In this document: one piece after another, positions 34,101 to 44,507 of the stretch
How positions within the stretch are numbered: position 1 is the stretch's first letter
How the letters are laid out: each line of letters begins with the position of its first letter
From: Cordylochernes scorpioides
Taxonomy: Eukaryota; Arthropoda; Arachnida; Pseudoscorpiones; Chernetidae
Length of the DNA: 64,000 bases
Reading direction: 5' to 3'
Assembly: GCA_030710605.1 (NCBI GenBank)
Contig: CP092876.1
Span: 67,084,115 to 67,148,114, forward strand
Position numbers and translations under genes: made by a program
The notes under the pieces: generated by a model
What the model was told of the DNA's origin: nothing
Database searches by the model: none
Seen by the model: only the letters and a program-made list of their open reading frames with translations

Positions 34101-35048
34101 CTGAGAACAGTTTATAATTAGTAGAAATCGTTTTATGGAATTAAGGAATAAAATGATAAAAGGCAAGGGTGTATCGATAATATGGAATTTTAGATTCTGC
34201 GTTATGTTAACTATTTTTACGTTTAAAAAGATATAACCTATGGTGAAAACATTGTTAGATATGGCGTTAATAGTTAAGTTAAATGGATGGACAGGTATTT
34301 TTCTTTTACAAACTGATTTCTATTATTTTAAAGTATTCTGCCTAATTATAGCGATAGATGCTTCTGTATCAAGTAGTAGAGTAGGTTTACATTATTGGAC
34401 AGTGTGTTCAGCTCGAACGAGCAATAGTTCAACAAAAGTTATGTATGGAGGAACCTACTGTTGTGCTGTCTTGTATGTCGGGACAGTCCTGGTCTTGTGC
34501 CATGGTTGGAGGATCTTTGGGACAGTCAGAGTTCATTGTTTGCGCTGGGCTCGTGGTTTAGAGATGGTTGGGTGAGCAGGTAACATACGCTCGCGTGTTG
34601 GTAACTCGGAGGGGCGCTTGCAGGAGGTTTGGTGGCTTTCTCAGTCTTGTAGAATATTGTAGTTGGGCCCGATCTGCTTGGGCGTCGTAGTTGGTGAAGA
34701 AGCTCTGCGCCTCGTACGAACCATCGTAGCGATTCCACCTCTCGCGATGTCCGGTCACGGCAGAAAGCGGATGTAGCGTCGTCGTCAACCTCCCCAGGAC
34801 ATCTGACACCGGCGGCGGGGGGTGTGACGTCTTTCTGGCTGGGGACAATTTCCTGCGTCCTACCGAGGGTGGTTTCTTTCTTCGGAAAAGTGGGGTTGTC
34901 GCCACTTTCGTAGTCGGGATCGGTCTTCATGGGCTCCTTTGAATCCTCCTCTCTTCCCTGTTCCATCTTTCTGTACAGACAGTGGTCTATTTGCTTACTT
35001 GTACCTTGGCGTCCACTATCCTGTCGACTCTTCGGGACGGGGGGAGTC
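31134..35048 (+). other. Interior of the LTR element, no coding region recognised
   Basis: AT-rich in the middle (31250-32650) and GC-richer at the end (34590-35048). The open frames in either direction, including a 213-codon antisense one that runs into the right LTR, show no known domain. Confidence 0.6.
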
Positions 35049-35823
35049 TGTGATATCTTGGGACCTCTGGGACCAGTGTTACCTGATGCTAGACGACCCT
35101 CGATGTCAACTCTACCGTGCAGTCGTGGTGGAAGGCGACACAGCTGGGCCAAAGGTGAAATAAACAAACAGAGATTCCACTAAAAGCGTCTGACGTCAAG
35201 AAGGAATGGGATGAGGAGAGAGAGATTTTAGAGCAAGTGTTACCGTTGAAATCCAAGCGAAGACTGGCAATTCTAGGTTCTCGATTTAACACCACGACCT
35301 TGCTTCTTTCTAATTGGCTGACCTATTTAGGTGATTCTTTCCTAATTGGTGGGACTTTTTCACGTGGCCGTAGGCTATTGGTTGACCTACTTAGGTATTG
35401 TCTTCTGATTGGGCCTGGCTTATCTCTTTGACGGAGGATATATATCCGGCCTTGCTACGGAAATACGGGGCGTTACTCTTAGCTTTTATGGTTTCTGCGT
35501 TATCAGATACGCCCTGTCCTGTCAGGAAGTATTGACTTGTAAATTATTTATAGTTGGGCTGGTTTTAAGCCTCTTTTGCTAGGCCTTGCTTCGACTTCTG
35601 TCCTAAGCCTGATTAGTTTTAACCTTAACTTTCTCCTGTTGGTCTCCATTCCTTCTATCTGTACAGTTGCGATACTTTATTAGATTCTTACGCGGTACAG
35701 ATTGATGTTAGTTGAGGCTTTCTATGTGCAGTACATAAGGAGTTATATACAGTCATGGGGTGGAACATGTGGTAGGAGATATCTAGACTATTTACAACAA
35801 TTCCATGGTCTTAAATCATCACA
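35049..35823 (+). repeat. 3' LTR
   Basis: Direct copy of 30359-31133, preceded by a polypurine tract. Confidence 0.85.
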
Positions 35824-35996
35824 TATATATATATAGATGGAAATTTTGCCGGGAGGAAAATGATCTAAAGAGACAAGGGTCGCCTCTCCCGTCAAAATAG
35901 ACGTCTAAAACAGACGCCATCTATTGACCGTCGCCGCAACTAGCGGCCTCGGGTCGGTGACAAAGCCACAACACCAGCTTTGGCAAACTGAAAAGC

Positions 35997-36051
35997 GTCC
36001 ACCTAGAGACCATGGTTTCGGGCTGATGGCCCTCGTCAGTCTAGGGCGGAC
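35997..36051 (-). ncRNA. Type I hammerhead ribozyme, unit 1
   Basis: Minus strand: GTCC-GCC-CTAGA, then CTGACGA, stem II GGGC/GCCC with loop CATCA, GAA, ACCATGGT, C, then TCTAG-GT-GGAC. Stem I pairs CTAGA with TCTAG and GTCC with GGAC across an internal loop (GCC opposite GT). The catalytic boxes CUGANGA and GAAA are intact, the A15.1-U16.1 pair and C17 are present, and cleavage is predicted after GGTC. Stem III (ACCATGGT) is self-complementary, so two ribozymes could share an 8-bp stem. Confidence 0.85.
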
Positions 36052-36315
36052 TTTATTCCATGAGATCCACACGGGATCTAATGGAATCTTGACAATCTGC
36101 CAAAGAGGTGTTTTGCTGGCAAAGTGGCTGGGCCATATCTATGGCTAAAATATAGATGGAAATTTTGCCGGGAGGAAAATGATCTAAAGAGACAAGGGTC
36201 GCCTCTCCCGTCAAAATAGACGTCTAAAACAGACGCCATCTATTGACCGTCGCCGCAACTAGCGGCCTCGGGTCGGTGACAAAGCCACAACACCAGCTTT
36301 GGCAAACTGAAAAGC

Positions 36316-36370
36316 GTCCACCTAGAGACCATGGTTTCGGGCTGATGGCCCTCGTCAGTCTAGGGCGGAC
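36316..36370 (-). ncRNA. Type I hammerhead ribozyme, unit 2
   Basis: Identical to the unit 1 ribozyme, 319 bp away. Cleavage at both sites of a minus-strand transcript would release a 319-nt monomer. Confidence 0.85.
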
Positions 36371-36726
36371 TTTATTCCATGAGATCCACACGGGATCTAA
36401 TGGAATCTTGACAATCTGCCAAAGAGGTGTTTTGCTGGCAAAGTGGCTGGGCCATATCTATGGCTAAAATATAGATGGAAATTTTGCCGGGAGGAAAATG
36501 ATCTAAAGAGACAAGGGTCGCCTCTCCCGTCAAAATAGACGTCTAAAACAGACGCCATCTATTTTGACGGGAGAGGCGACCCTTGTCTCTTTAGATCATT
36601 TTCCTCCCGGCAAAATTTCCATCTATATTTTAGCCATAGATATGGCCCAGCCACTTTGCCAGCAAAACACCTCTTTGGCAGATTGTCAAGATTCCATTAG
36701 ATCCCGTGTGGATCTCATGGAATAAA

Positions 36727-36781
36727 GTCCGCCCTAGACTGACGAGGGCCATCAGCCCGAAACCATGGTCTCTAGGTGGAC
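36727..36781 (+). ncRNA. Type I hammerhead ribozyme, inverted unit
   Basis: Same 55-nt sequence as units 1 and 2 but on the plus strand, so transcripts of either direction contain at least one ribozyme. Confidence 0.85.
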
Positions 36782-36975
36782 GCTTTTCAGTTTGCCAAAG
36801 CTGGTGTTGTGGCTTTGTCACCGACCCGAGGCCGCTAGTTGCGGCGACGGTCAATAGATGGCGTCTGTTTTAGACGTCTATTTTGACGGGAGAGGCGACC
36901 CTTGTCTCTTTAGATGTATATATATATGAAAAAATAGTAGAGAAGTGATATTGTACTGGGTTCAGGTTATTAAAT

Positions 36976-37030
36976 TAAGAAAAAGGCATCTCCTCATCTC
37001 ATGATCAGGAGAGAGATGCCTTTTTCTTAA
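36976..37030. repeat. Short perfect hairpin
   Basis: TTAAGAAAAAGGCATCTC is followed after ~20 bases by its exact reverse complement GAGATGCCTTTTTCTTAA: an 18-bp stem with a ~20-nt loop. It could be a tiny palindromic MITE or a small structured RNA. Nothing more can be said from the sequence. Confidence 0.6.
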
Positions 37031-37944
37031 CACATATGTATGTATAAAATAAAAAAAGGTATATCCAGATCACGAGCACATGAGTTTTTTAGATGGCTGC
37101 GCGCCATCTAGTGGAACAGAAAGCAACTAAACGTTGATTTACCAACATATTGATACCAACACCTGACCTTTTCATAATATTTTTCACAAATCTATATATT
37201 AAAATAAGAAGAATATATAAATGCATGCTTTTGCGTTTGAATTCAGACAAACCAAAATTTCATTAGAATAATATTCTTGTAATTGAATACAATAAAAATA
37301 TGCTATCAAAGGATGTGTTTTTTTTTAATATTTTCATATCTAGGAAAACGGAAGCTTATTGTTTATTTCTTTTATCGCTTGTGAAATCGAGGTCGAGATG
37401 GTGACTGTTCCAATCATCGCCCAGAAAATAACTCAAGTTATATCCTTGTGTTTCAAACAAGTATCCTTTCATTTGATATGAGACCTTATAAACAGATTAA
37501 AATAATAAAAAGGGGAGAAAGTCTCTAAGAATATATCCTTAAAACACCATATCAATATGGTTTCAATCAACTGTCAAATTTGCCAATTTTCCCACCTTAA
37601 TCGACGCATTTTACATTGAGGTAAAAGAAACATTTTATCGTCACTTCTGTAAGTAAAAATGTCTATACCTATTTCAGAATATCCTCCCATGAGAGACCAC
37701 CCACAAGAGAAACCGGGAGTATCCATGCTATATAAACAGTATCATTTTTAAGATTCTACTATTTCTAAGAAATTAAACTATTGAAGCAAACCCTTTTGAT
37801 TTTAAAAATGAAATAAACTTTCTACTGTCCTTACTGCGAGGAAAAAATATTAGGAGGACTTGGCTCATTAGTGTTATATCCTATCAGCGGTATTGACAAT
37901 TTAATCGCCGATATGCTACTGTATTGTACGATTTTATTTATATA

Positions 37945-38658
37945 CTAGCGGATGTACCCGGCTTCGCCCAGGTTTTTCTCGAGGGAATGTTTGTAGTCTT
38001 GTAATAAGAAAATATACTACACCTAAAAACTATCAGAGAAAAGAGAAACCACGGAAGGTGAACAGAAAAATGCTTACAATGGATGTTATGTTTACGATAT
38101 CAAGTTAAATAAAAACAAAGATAAAATTTGCATATGTTGGTCACTATAAATTTGTATATATTTGTTAGGCGAAATTAGAAACATGATAAAACAATTGGGT
38201 ATTTAAAAACAAATGTAGAAATAAAAGTTGAAGTATAATAAACAATGTTAAAGATTAGTTTTAATTATTAATCAAGATTGTGTGTGAATATGTGAGAAAG
38301 ATGTAATATCGTTGTTGTTTTCTTGGCCGACTGTTTTACATATGGTGTTATCTTAAAATTGCTTGTTTTGAATATTTTTTAGATTGAGATTATTAGCTAG
38401 TATGTAAAAAAATTAACTCTGTTGAAATTTAATTTTGTATTTATATATAAATAAAATTAACTCTGTTGATTTTTTTTTTGTATTTAATCGATAACTGCGA
38501 AGTTATGCATGTTAATGTTAAGAAATATATTTTGATGTTAAGCAAAACCTGCTCCATCTCGTTTTACATAAATGTTGAAAATTTGGTTGAAATTGATGCA
38601 CTGTAACGAAAGTTTTTAGTGATGTCCACTTATGAAATTTCCATTTTATTAATATAGA
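37945..38658 (-). mobile_element. Helitron family C, complete
   Basis: Minus strand: TCTATATTAATAAAATGG start and CTAG end (37945-37948) with the GGGCGAAGCCGGGTACATCCG 3' block split by a short hairpin. 714 bp, between A and T, non-coding. It interrupts copy 1 of the duplication at a place that is empty in copy 2 (near 52570). Confidence 0.85.
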
Positions 38659-38726
38659 TGTGACACTGTGGGAATCGAATCTCAGTTATGACATTCAAGC
38701 AAACTACTTCACGGACATTATCTCAC

Positions 38727-39079
38727 CGGGCTGGATGTTATCCCAGAAGATGGTGAGGTAGTTATCTCGGTCCGAACGGCTCTGCTCATGGAAGAAGCCC
38801 AGGGCATGGCTGATCTCGTGGACTACGGTGCCGTGGTACTCGCAGCCCGACCCCAGGGGCTGCTTGCCGCCCGCCATCTCAGCGAACGTGTAGCACCTGT
38901 ATCACATCATTGCCACCCGGGCTTGGAGCCTGACTCGACCACTCACCCATAGCCTCTGAAGAAGTGAAGGTTATATCCTGATGGAGTGCTGAGCTCTTCA
39001 AACGTCAGACATTTTTTTGACTTGCCAGTCAAGTCCTCCATATGTTTCATAGCTTCCTTTATAAGCTTTCCGAGGTAGG
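38727..39079 (-). CDS. Astacin-family metalloprotease, two internal exons including the zinc site (copy 1)
   Basis: Upper exon 39079-38947 (acceptor TGCAG): [17 protein letters not shown] and KKCLTFEEL, the start of the astacin domain, ending FFRGYG. A 50-bp intron (38946-38897, GTGAGT...ACAG) follows. Lower exon 38896-38727: [20 protein letters not shown], then [20 protein letters not shown], a perfect HExxHxxGFxHExxR zinc and active-site signature, then [12 protein letters not shown], and a GTGAGA donor. No stops or frameshifts. Compared with copy 2 it lacks two codons after QPL. The phase joins to the exon at 29715. Earlier exons (signal peptide, propeptide) are not visible in the window. 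Confidence 0.88.
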
Positions 39080-39189
39080 CTGCAACATTTGGCAAACTCT
39101 CTCTCTCAATTTTTTTTTATATATTCACAACATATATGTATATTGAAAAGGCACATGCTACCAGGAGCACACGTCCTTTTATATGTATA

Positions 39190-39523
39190 TGTCATAATAT
39201 ATGCTCTTCCAGGAATAATAAAGTAAACCTACAGTCAACGAGAGAGAGACGTCGATAGAAAGCTAAGTTACGGCCATTTTAAACGACTGACCACATGCCG
39301 GAGGGGGCTTTGTTGGGAACCCTGCCGGACTATTTTTAGATAGTCGGGGGGGGGGGGGGGGTGGTGGCCACACAAGACGGCGTTACGCGGTGACAGCCCC
39401 ACGCGCTACCTCTCTCTCTCTCTGTTTGCTGGGTCCCATCTTCCAAACTTGTTGTTTCCTTATTTCTCTCTCCCCACATTATTATCATAATGCCACACTG
39501 AAAGTCGACAGGATCATATCACA
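39190..39523 (+). repeat. 5' LTR (copy 1)
   Basis: Contains a long G-run (39349-39361) where its partner LTR has only six Gs, and a CT-dinucleotide run. TGT...ACA ends. Confidence 0.85.
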
Positions 39524-39681
39524 GAAAGAGTCGACAGGATAAGACCTGGCCGGGAAGCAAATCCCTCATATACCAGAGTATGAAGAAACAAGAAGCCAAG
39601 CCACGATGATCGGCCAAACCCAACTCAACTGTAACCACTCCTCTTCGAGCCCTCAACCCCTTCTTCGCCAACCTTTGAACC

Positions 39682-39888
39682 GTGATCCCGAAGAAGTATT
39701 CACCTACGACGGAGATGGAGCTGCCACGCACTTCTTCCAGCACTAGATCTACCCAAGAACGACCACCGTGCCAGGGCAGGACACCGTCCACCATCATGGA
39801 CAAGACTCCGCCATATCCCTGCCGCTACTGTGATGTACAACACTGGTACGCACAGTGTCACAGACAGAACTCTCCCGAAGCTCAATGA
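39682..39888 (+). CDS. Short Gag-type zinc-knuckle protein of the small LTR element
   Basis: 68 codons, ending YPCRYCDVQHWYAQCHRQ: a CX2CX3HX4C knuckle of the kind found at the C-terminus of some arthropod LTR-element Gag proteins. The frame is conserved in the second element (53634-53840) with only three or four amino-acid changes, and it lies on the element's sense strand. It may be the remaining tail of a longer gag; no capsid domain is evident. Confidence 0.5.
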   Translation: MIPKKYSPTTEMELPRTSSSTRSTQERPPCQGRTPSTIMDKTPPYPCRYCDVQHWYAQCHRQNSPEAQ

Positions 39889-41685
39889 ACTTACCTGCGC
39901 CCTAAACCAACATAACTCGTGAGTGTAATTGTTTTAACTCCTACCATTCATTCTTTAAATAAGTCATTCCTTGTAAATTGTCCCAATATTTACATAATTA
40001 GCTCCATTTATTCTCTCCACGCCTATTAACAATGATTTTATTCTCCATACTATTCATCTAGATATTTGTAACTCATTTAATTAGTTATCTTACCAGTAGA
40101 ATTTAACAATCGTCATTTTAATTAAATAATTTCCATTTTAACGTAACTCTTCAAAAAAAAAAAAATTGGAATTCTACCTATTGATGCTTTACGATTTTTA
40201 CTATTAACAATAGATTTTTCATAATCAATTTATTTATAAAAATATGCCTCCAGCACCTAAACTTTTGTATACCTATTTGTATATGACCTCTCCTACTTGT
40301 AAGCACGGCTCACGAAAAATAATGTCTATCCCTAATCGACTCAAAATTCACCCTGTAATTCAGGCGTCGAAGAATTCCAACCACCACGTGAGCCTTGCTT
40401 ACAACCAACCCTTGGTGACTCTTATCTATCTTCCCCTTAATGTCCCACTCATTCTTACAACCTTGTCAACCTTATACCAGCTCAGGACCTTTATAGAATT
40501 ATTGATTAATCAATTATCGAACATTATTACAAACAATATTGTCATTTCAAAATCCTAATCTTCGCCCTTCATTTATGATAAAATATTTCGTAGTTCATCT
40601 CTAGCATATCCACCGACCCACACCATCTAGCCAATGGTGTGTTCGTCACAGGATGCAGATTGACTAACTGCTAGATATTTATCAAACCCTTTTCGTTCGC
40701 ACTTGAACAATCTGCATCGAGCGGCACAGTTCGCTTCTTCTTCTCGCGCCACACGTTCGCCACACGGACCCTGTCTTCAAATCTATGTTTGTCCATTGTC
40801 CAAACCAGCACGATATAGCCTACCTCCGATATTTCCCACGGAGGTACGTTAAACATCGTCGCTGATTCTGTCCGGTCCGTCATCATTTCGCGCAGACATG
40901 GGTCTTACGTACAACCCACCGCGAAATCATCGCCTTGCACAAGCTCCCACGAAGGTTCAAACACCTCGTGTCCGAGCAGCTTGTCACTTGTAACGGACAA
41001 CGCAGTCCTCGTCCCAATTTTTGGCACTGTGCGCGCATACTTTCCGCAAATTAAATATAAGTCCATTCGACTTCCTCACCTACACACGGGACTTTTCCCC
41101 TCGGACTCGCTACACAAGTAACTACATAGATAAGGTAGAATGGCCCAGGGCAAGTTTCCCCTCGCCCTGTTCGCCAAGGTTCTAACATTGTATGTAGTTC
41201 TATATTTACCTCAGTCCTGAGCTCACACAATTTCCAACCTCAACCTCATTTCTCGTACTCTACACCTATAGCATAGAAAGCCCATGCCAAGTTTCCCCTT
41301 GCCATGTCCGCCTGAAAAATAGCTTAAAGTGTAGAGTTCCACAGCCTTAATGATCTCCAGAATTTCATCATGTGTTTGTGACTCCCCTTCTCCTTGTCCA
41401 CACTCCTCAATGTCATTTCCCATATAGTACATTAGATTTTATTTTATATAGCCTTTTATAACCTTGCTATTTTCAAAGATTTCCTTAAATGTCAAACTCT
41501 CCGGTGTTGTAAAACTGCTTGTAAATAATATTTACTTGTGTACTATACAATATTTTATTTAAATAAAACTATGTCACCATTACCTTAACTAATTTCAACT
41601 GTAAAATTATTTTCTCTCTATTCCTGGCTTCTCCAGCTTCAAGTATACTTAAACCATGTTCAGCCTTCTTCAACGGGGGGCCATA

Positions 41686-42007
41686 TGTCATAATATATGC
41701 TCTTCCAGGAATAATAAAGTAAACCTACAGTCAACGAGAGAGAGACGTCGATAGAAAGCTAAGTTACGGCCATTTTAAACGACTGACCACATGCCGGAGG
41801 GGGCTTTGTTGGGAACCCTGCCGGACTATTTTTAGATAGTCGGGGGGTGGTGGCCACACAAGACGGCGTTACGCGGTGACAGCCCCACGCCCTACCTCTC
41901 TCTCTCTGTTTACTGGGTCCCATCTTCCAAACTTGTTGTTTCCTTATTTCTCTCTCCCCACATTATTATCATAATGCCACACTGAAAGTCGACAGGATCA
42001 TATCACA
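41686..42007 (+). repeat. 3' LTR (copy 1)
   Basis: Direct copy of 39190-39523. Confidence 0.85.
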
Positions 42008-42037
42008 TATATTTATTCCCAACATAAAATGTAGTTA

Positions 42038-42165
42038 CAGTAGAGGCTCACTTCAGAGAGTTCCCACAAACCAGCCTCTCCCAGAATTGGTCCCTTATTA
42101 AAGAGTATTTCATGCCAGGAGGAACCTCTAATGAGAGGCCACCTCAAAGAGCACAATTAATAACA
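42038..42165. mobile_element. MITE with CAGTAGAGGC end, right end decayed
   Basis: Counterpart of the complete element at 60344-60507 in the other duplicate. The left end and CCAGCCTCTCCCAGAATTGG core are shared, but the right inverted end is not recognisable here. Confidence 0.6.
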
Positions 42166-42562
42166 AATTAATTTACTGGCGTGCACTGTGTTTGTTTTCA
42201 AAAATATCATCAAATTTTATCTCAAATTTTATTGATAGATGACAATTGAATTTATAAATTAGAATGCATTTATTTAGTTGATATGTAAATTCGAAAAAGC
42301 ATTTTTAAAGTTTCCTCAAGAATTTTAAATAGAATGAACCTCACTTTTCCAAGCATTGCGGGAGCATATGCGCGCCTCGGCGTGTTCTTTTCATGTTCTT
42401 TTTTGTGAAACACTCTAACTATTTCCATCTCATCCAGTTTTGTAAATTCAATAACAAAATTTAAGTGAAACACTGAATGCTTCTTACTTTCGATTGCTCG
42501 ACAATATAGCAAATTTATTGAATGATGACATTGGATATTATAATTATATATATAGTTTCAAA

Positions 42563-43273
42563 TCTATATTAATAAAATGGAAATATCATTAGTGGACATC
42601 ACTAAAAACTTTCGTTACAATGCATCAATTTCAACCAAATTTTCAACATTTATGTAAAACGAGATGGAGCAGGTTTTGCTTAACATCAAAATATATTTCC
42701 TAACATTAACATGCGTAACTTTGCTGTTATCGATTAAATACAAAAAAAAAATCAACAGAGTTAATTTTATTTATATATAAATACAAAATTAAATTTCAAC
42801 AGAGTTAATTTTTTTACATACTAGCTAATAATCTCAATCTAAAAAATATTCAAAACAAGCAATTTTAAGATAACACCATATGTAAAACAGTCGGCCAAGA
42901 AAACAACAACGATATTACATCTTTCTCACATATTCACACACAATCTTGATTAATAATTAAAACTAATCTTTAACATTGTTTATTATACTTCAACTTTTAT
43001 TTCTACATTTGTTTTTAAATACCCAATTGTTTTATCATGTTTCTAATTTCGCCTAACAAATATAAAAATTTATAGTGACCAACATATGCAAATTTTATCT
43101 TTGTTTTTATTTAACTTGATATCTTAAACATAACATCCATTGTAAGCATTTTCTGTTCACTTTCCGTGGTTTCTCTTTTCTCTGATAGTTTTTAGGTGTA
43201 GTATATTTTCTTATTACTAGACTACAAACATTCCCTCGAGAAAAACCTGGGCGAAGCCGGGTACATCCGCTAG
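42563..43273 (+). mobile_element. Helitron family C, plus strand
   Basis: A|TCTATATTAATAAAATGG start and CTAG end (43270-43273). Near-identical inverted copy of 37945-38658. 711 bp, non-coding. Confidence 0.85.
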
Positions 43274-43279
43274 TATATA

Positions 43280-43749
43280 TCTATATTAATTATTAATTAA
43301 TATATTAATAAAATGCAAATTTCATAAGAGGACATCACTAAAAACTTTCGTTACAATGCATCAATTTCAACCAAATTTTCAACATTTATGTAAAACGAGA
43401 TGGAGCAGGTTTTGCTTAACATCAAAATATTTTTCCCTAACATTAACATGCGTAACTTAGCTGTTATCGATTAAATACAAAAAAATCAACAGAGTTAATT
43501 TTATTTATATATAAATACAAAAAAAAAAAAAATTCAGCAATTCATTCAACTCAATCTAAAAAAATATTCAAAACAAGCAATTTTAAGATAACACCATATG
43601 TAAAACAGTCGGCCAAGAAAACAACAACGATATTACATCTTTCTCACATATTCACACACAATCTTGATTAATAATTAAAACTAATCTTTAACATTGTTTA
43701 TTATACTTCATAATATATAATATTCGTTAGGCAAACTTTCACTCGGATA
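43280..43749 (+). mobile_element. Helitron family C, tandem copy, shortened and joined to a minisatellite
   Basis: Begins TCTATATTAATTATTAATTA seven bases after the previous copy and matches it with internal deletions. Near 43725 it switches to the 3'-like GTTAGGCAAACTTTCACTCG and runs straight into the 32-bp repeat array without hairpin or CTAG. Confidence 0.75.
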
Positions 43750-44507
43750 AATGTAATATAAAAAGCCAACAATGAAGAATGAATGTAAGATAAAAATCCA
43801 ACAATGAAGAGTAAATATAATATAAAAAGCTAACAATGAAGAATGAATGTAAGATAAAAAGCCAACAGAGTGAATGTAAGATAAAAAGCCAACAATGAAG
43901 AGTGAATGTAATATAAAAAGCCAACAATGAAGAATGAATGTAGGATAAAAAGCCAACAATGAAGAGTGAATGTAAGATAAAAAGCCAACAACGAATAGTA
44001 AATGTAATATAAAAAGCCAACAATGAAGAATGAATGTAAGATAAAAAGCCAACAACGAATAATAAATGTAATATAAAAAGCCAACAATGAAGAGTAAATG
44101 TAATATAAAAAGCCAACAGAGTGAATGTAAGATAAAAAGCCAACAATGAAGAGTGAATGTAATATAAAAAGCCAACAATGAAGAATGAATGTAAGATAAA
44201 AAGCCAACAATGAAGAGTGAATGTAATATAAAAAGCCAACAATGAAGAATGAATGTAAGATAAAAAGCCAACAATGAAGAGTGAATGTAAGATAAAAAGC
44301 CAACAATGAATAGTAAATGTAATATAAAAAGCCAACAATGAAGAATGAATAAGATAAAAAGCCAACAATGAATAGTAAATATAATATAAAAAGCCAACAA
44401 TGAAGAATGAATGTAAGATGAAAAGCCAACAATGAAGAGTAAATATAATATAAAAAGCCAACAATGAAGAGTGAATGTAAGATAAAAAGCCAACAATGAA
44501 GAGTGAA
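43750..44507 (-). repeat. 32-bp minisatellite array, about 23 units
   Basis: Unit (minus strand): TTCATTGTTGGCTTTTTATC plus TTACATTCACTC, with TTC/TAT variants and occasional shortened units lacking the CTTCATTG part. Because 32 is not a multiple of three and the unit lacks stops in all frames, it creates 240-263-codon frames in all three registers; these are not genes. The same satellite occurs in opposite orientation at 57685-58718. Confidence 0.92.

Larger units (their letters stand above)
30359..35823 (+). mobile_element. Non-autonomous LTR retrotransposon (LARD-like) inside the astacin intron
   Basis: Two 775-bp direct repeats (30359-31133 and 35049-35823) begin TGTGATATC and end CATCACA, differing at very few positions, which implies recent insertion. 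Immediately inside the left repeat is TGGCCCCGGATGTGAGAGGG (from 31136), placed as a primer site. A purine run (GGGACGGGGGGAG) precedes the right repeat. The 3.9-kb interior has no gag, protease, RT or integrase that I can recognise, so it depends on a helper element. Confidence 0.82.
35829..36915. mobile_element. Retrozyme-like locus: two and a quarter tandem 319-bp units plus one inverted unit, each full unit with a hammerhead ribozyme
   Basis: Unit 1 (about 35834-36152) and unit 2 (about 36153-36471) are direct copies with a period of exactly 319 bp. A partial third copy runs to about 36560. There the sequence turns and an inverted unit follows to about 36915, so the locus ends form a long palindrome. 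Each full unit carries a 55-nt type I hammerhead ribozyme. Tandem units of 170-400 bp with type I hammerheads are what is described for metazoan retrozymes, whose RNA self-cleaves to monomers and circularises. No protein is encoded; the repeated 74-codon frames are fortuitous. Confidence 0.8.
39190..42007 (+). mobile_element. Small non-autonomous LTR retrotransposon, copy 1
   Basis: Direct repeats 39190-39523 and 41686-42007 begin TGTCATAATATATGCTC and end ATCATATCACA. The interior is 2.16 kb, with a G-rich tract (CAACGGGGGGCCATA) just before the right LTR and a short gag-like frame near the left LTR. No polymerase domains. A second copy is at 53124-55974 in the duplicated segment, sharing flanks, so it was probably there before the duplication. 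Confidence 0.85.

Noticed and set aside
34526..35167. 213-codon minus-strand frame, GC-rich
   Set aside because: Antisense to the LTR element, runs across the right LTR and shows no recognisable domain or conserved start.
35924..36854. Three identical 74-codon frames
   Set aside because: They are the same fortuitous frame in each ribozyme unit, overlapping the hammerhead on the opposite strand; no protein features.
40244..40558. 104-codon frame in the small LTR element, partly conserved in copy 2
   Set aside because: Low-complexity, no domain, and its C-terminus differs between copies because of frame changes; conservation is explained by the DNA-level similarity of the two elements.
43750..44507. 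CRISPR-like array of regular 32-bp repeats
   Set aside because: There are no unique spacers between repeats; units are contiguous, and the DNA is plainly eukaryotic.
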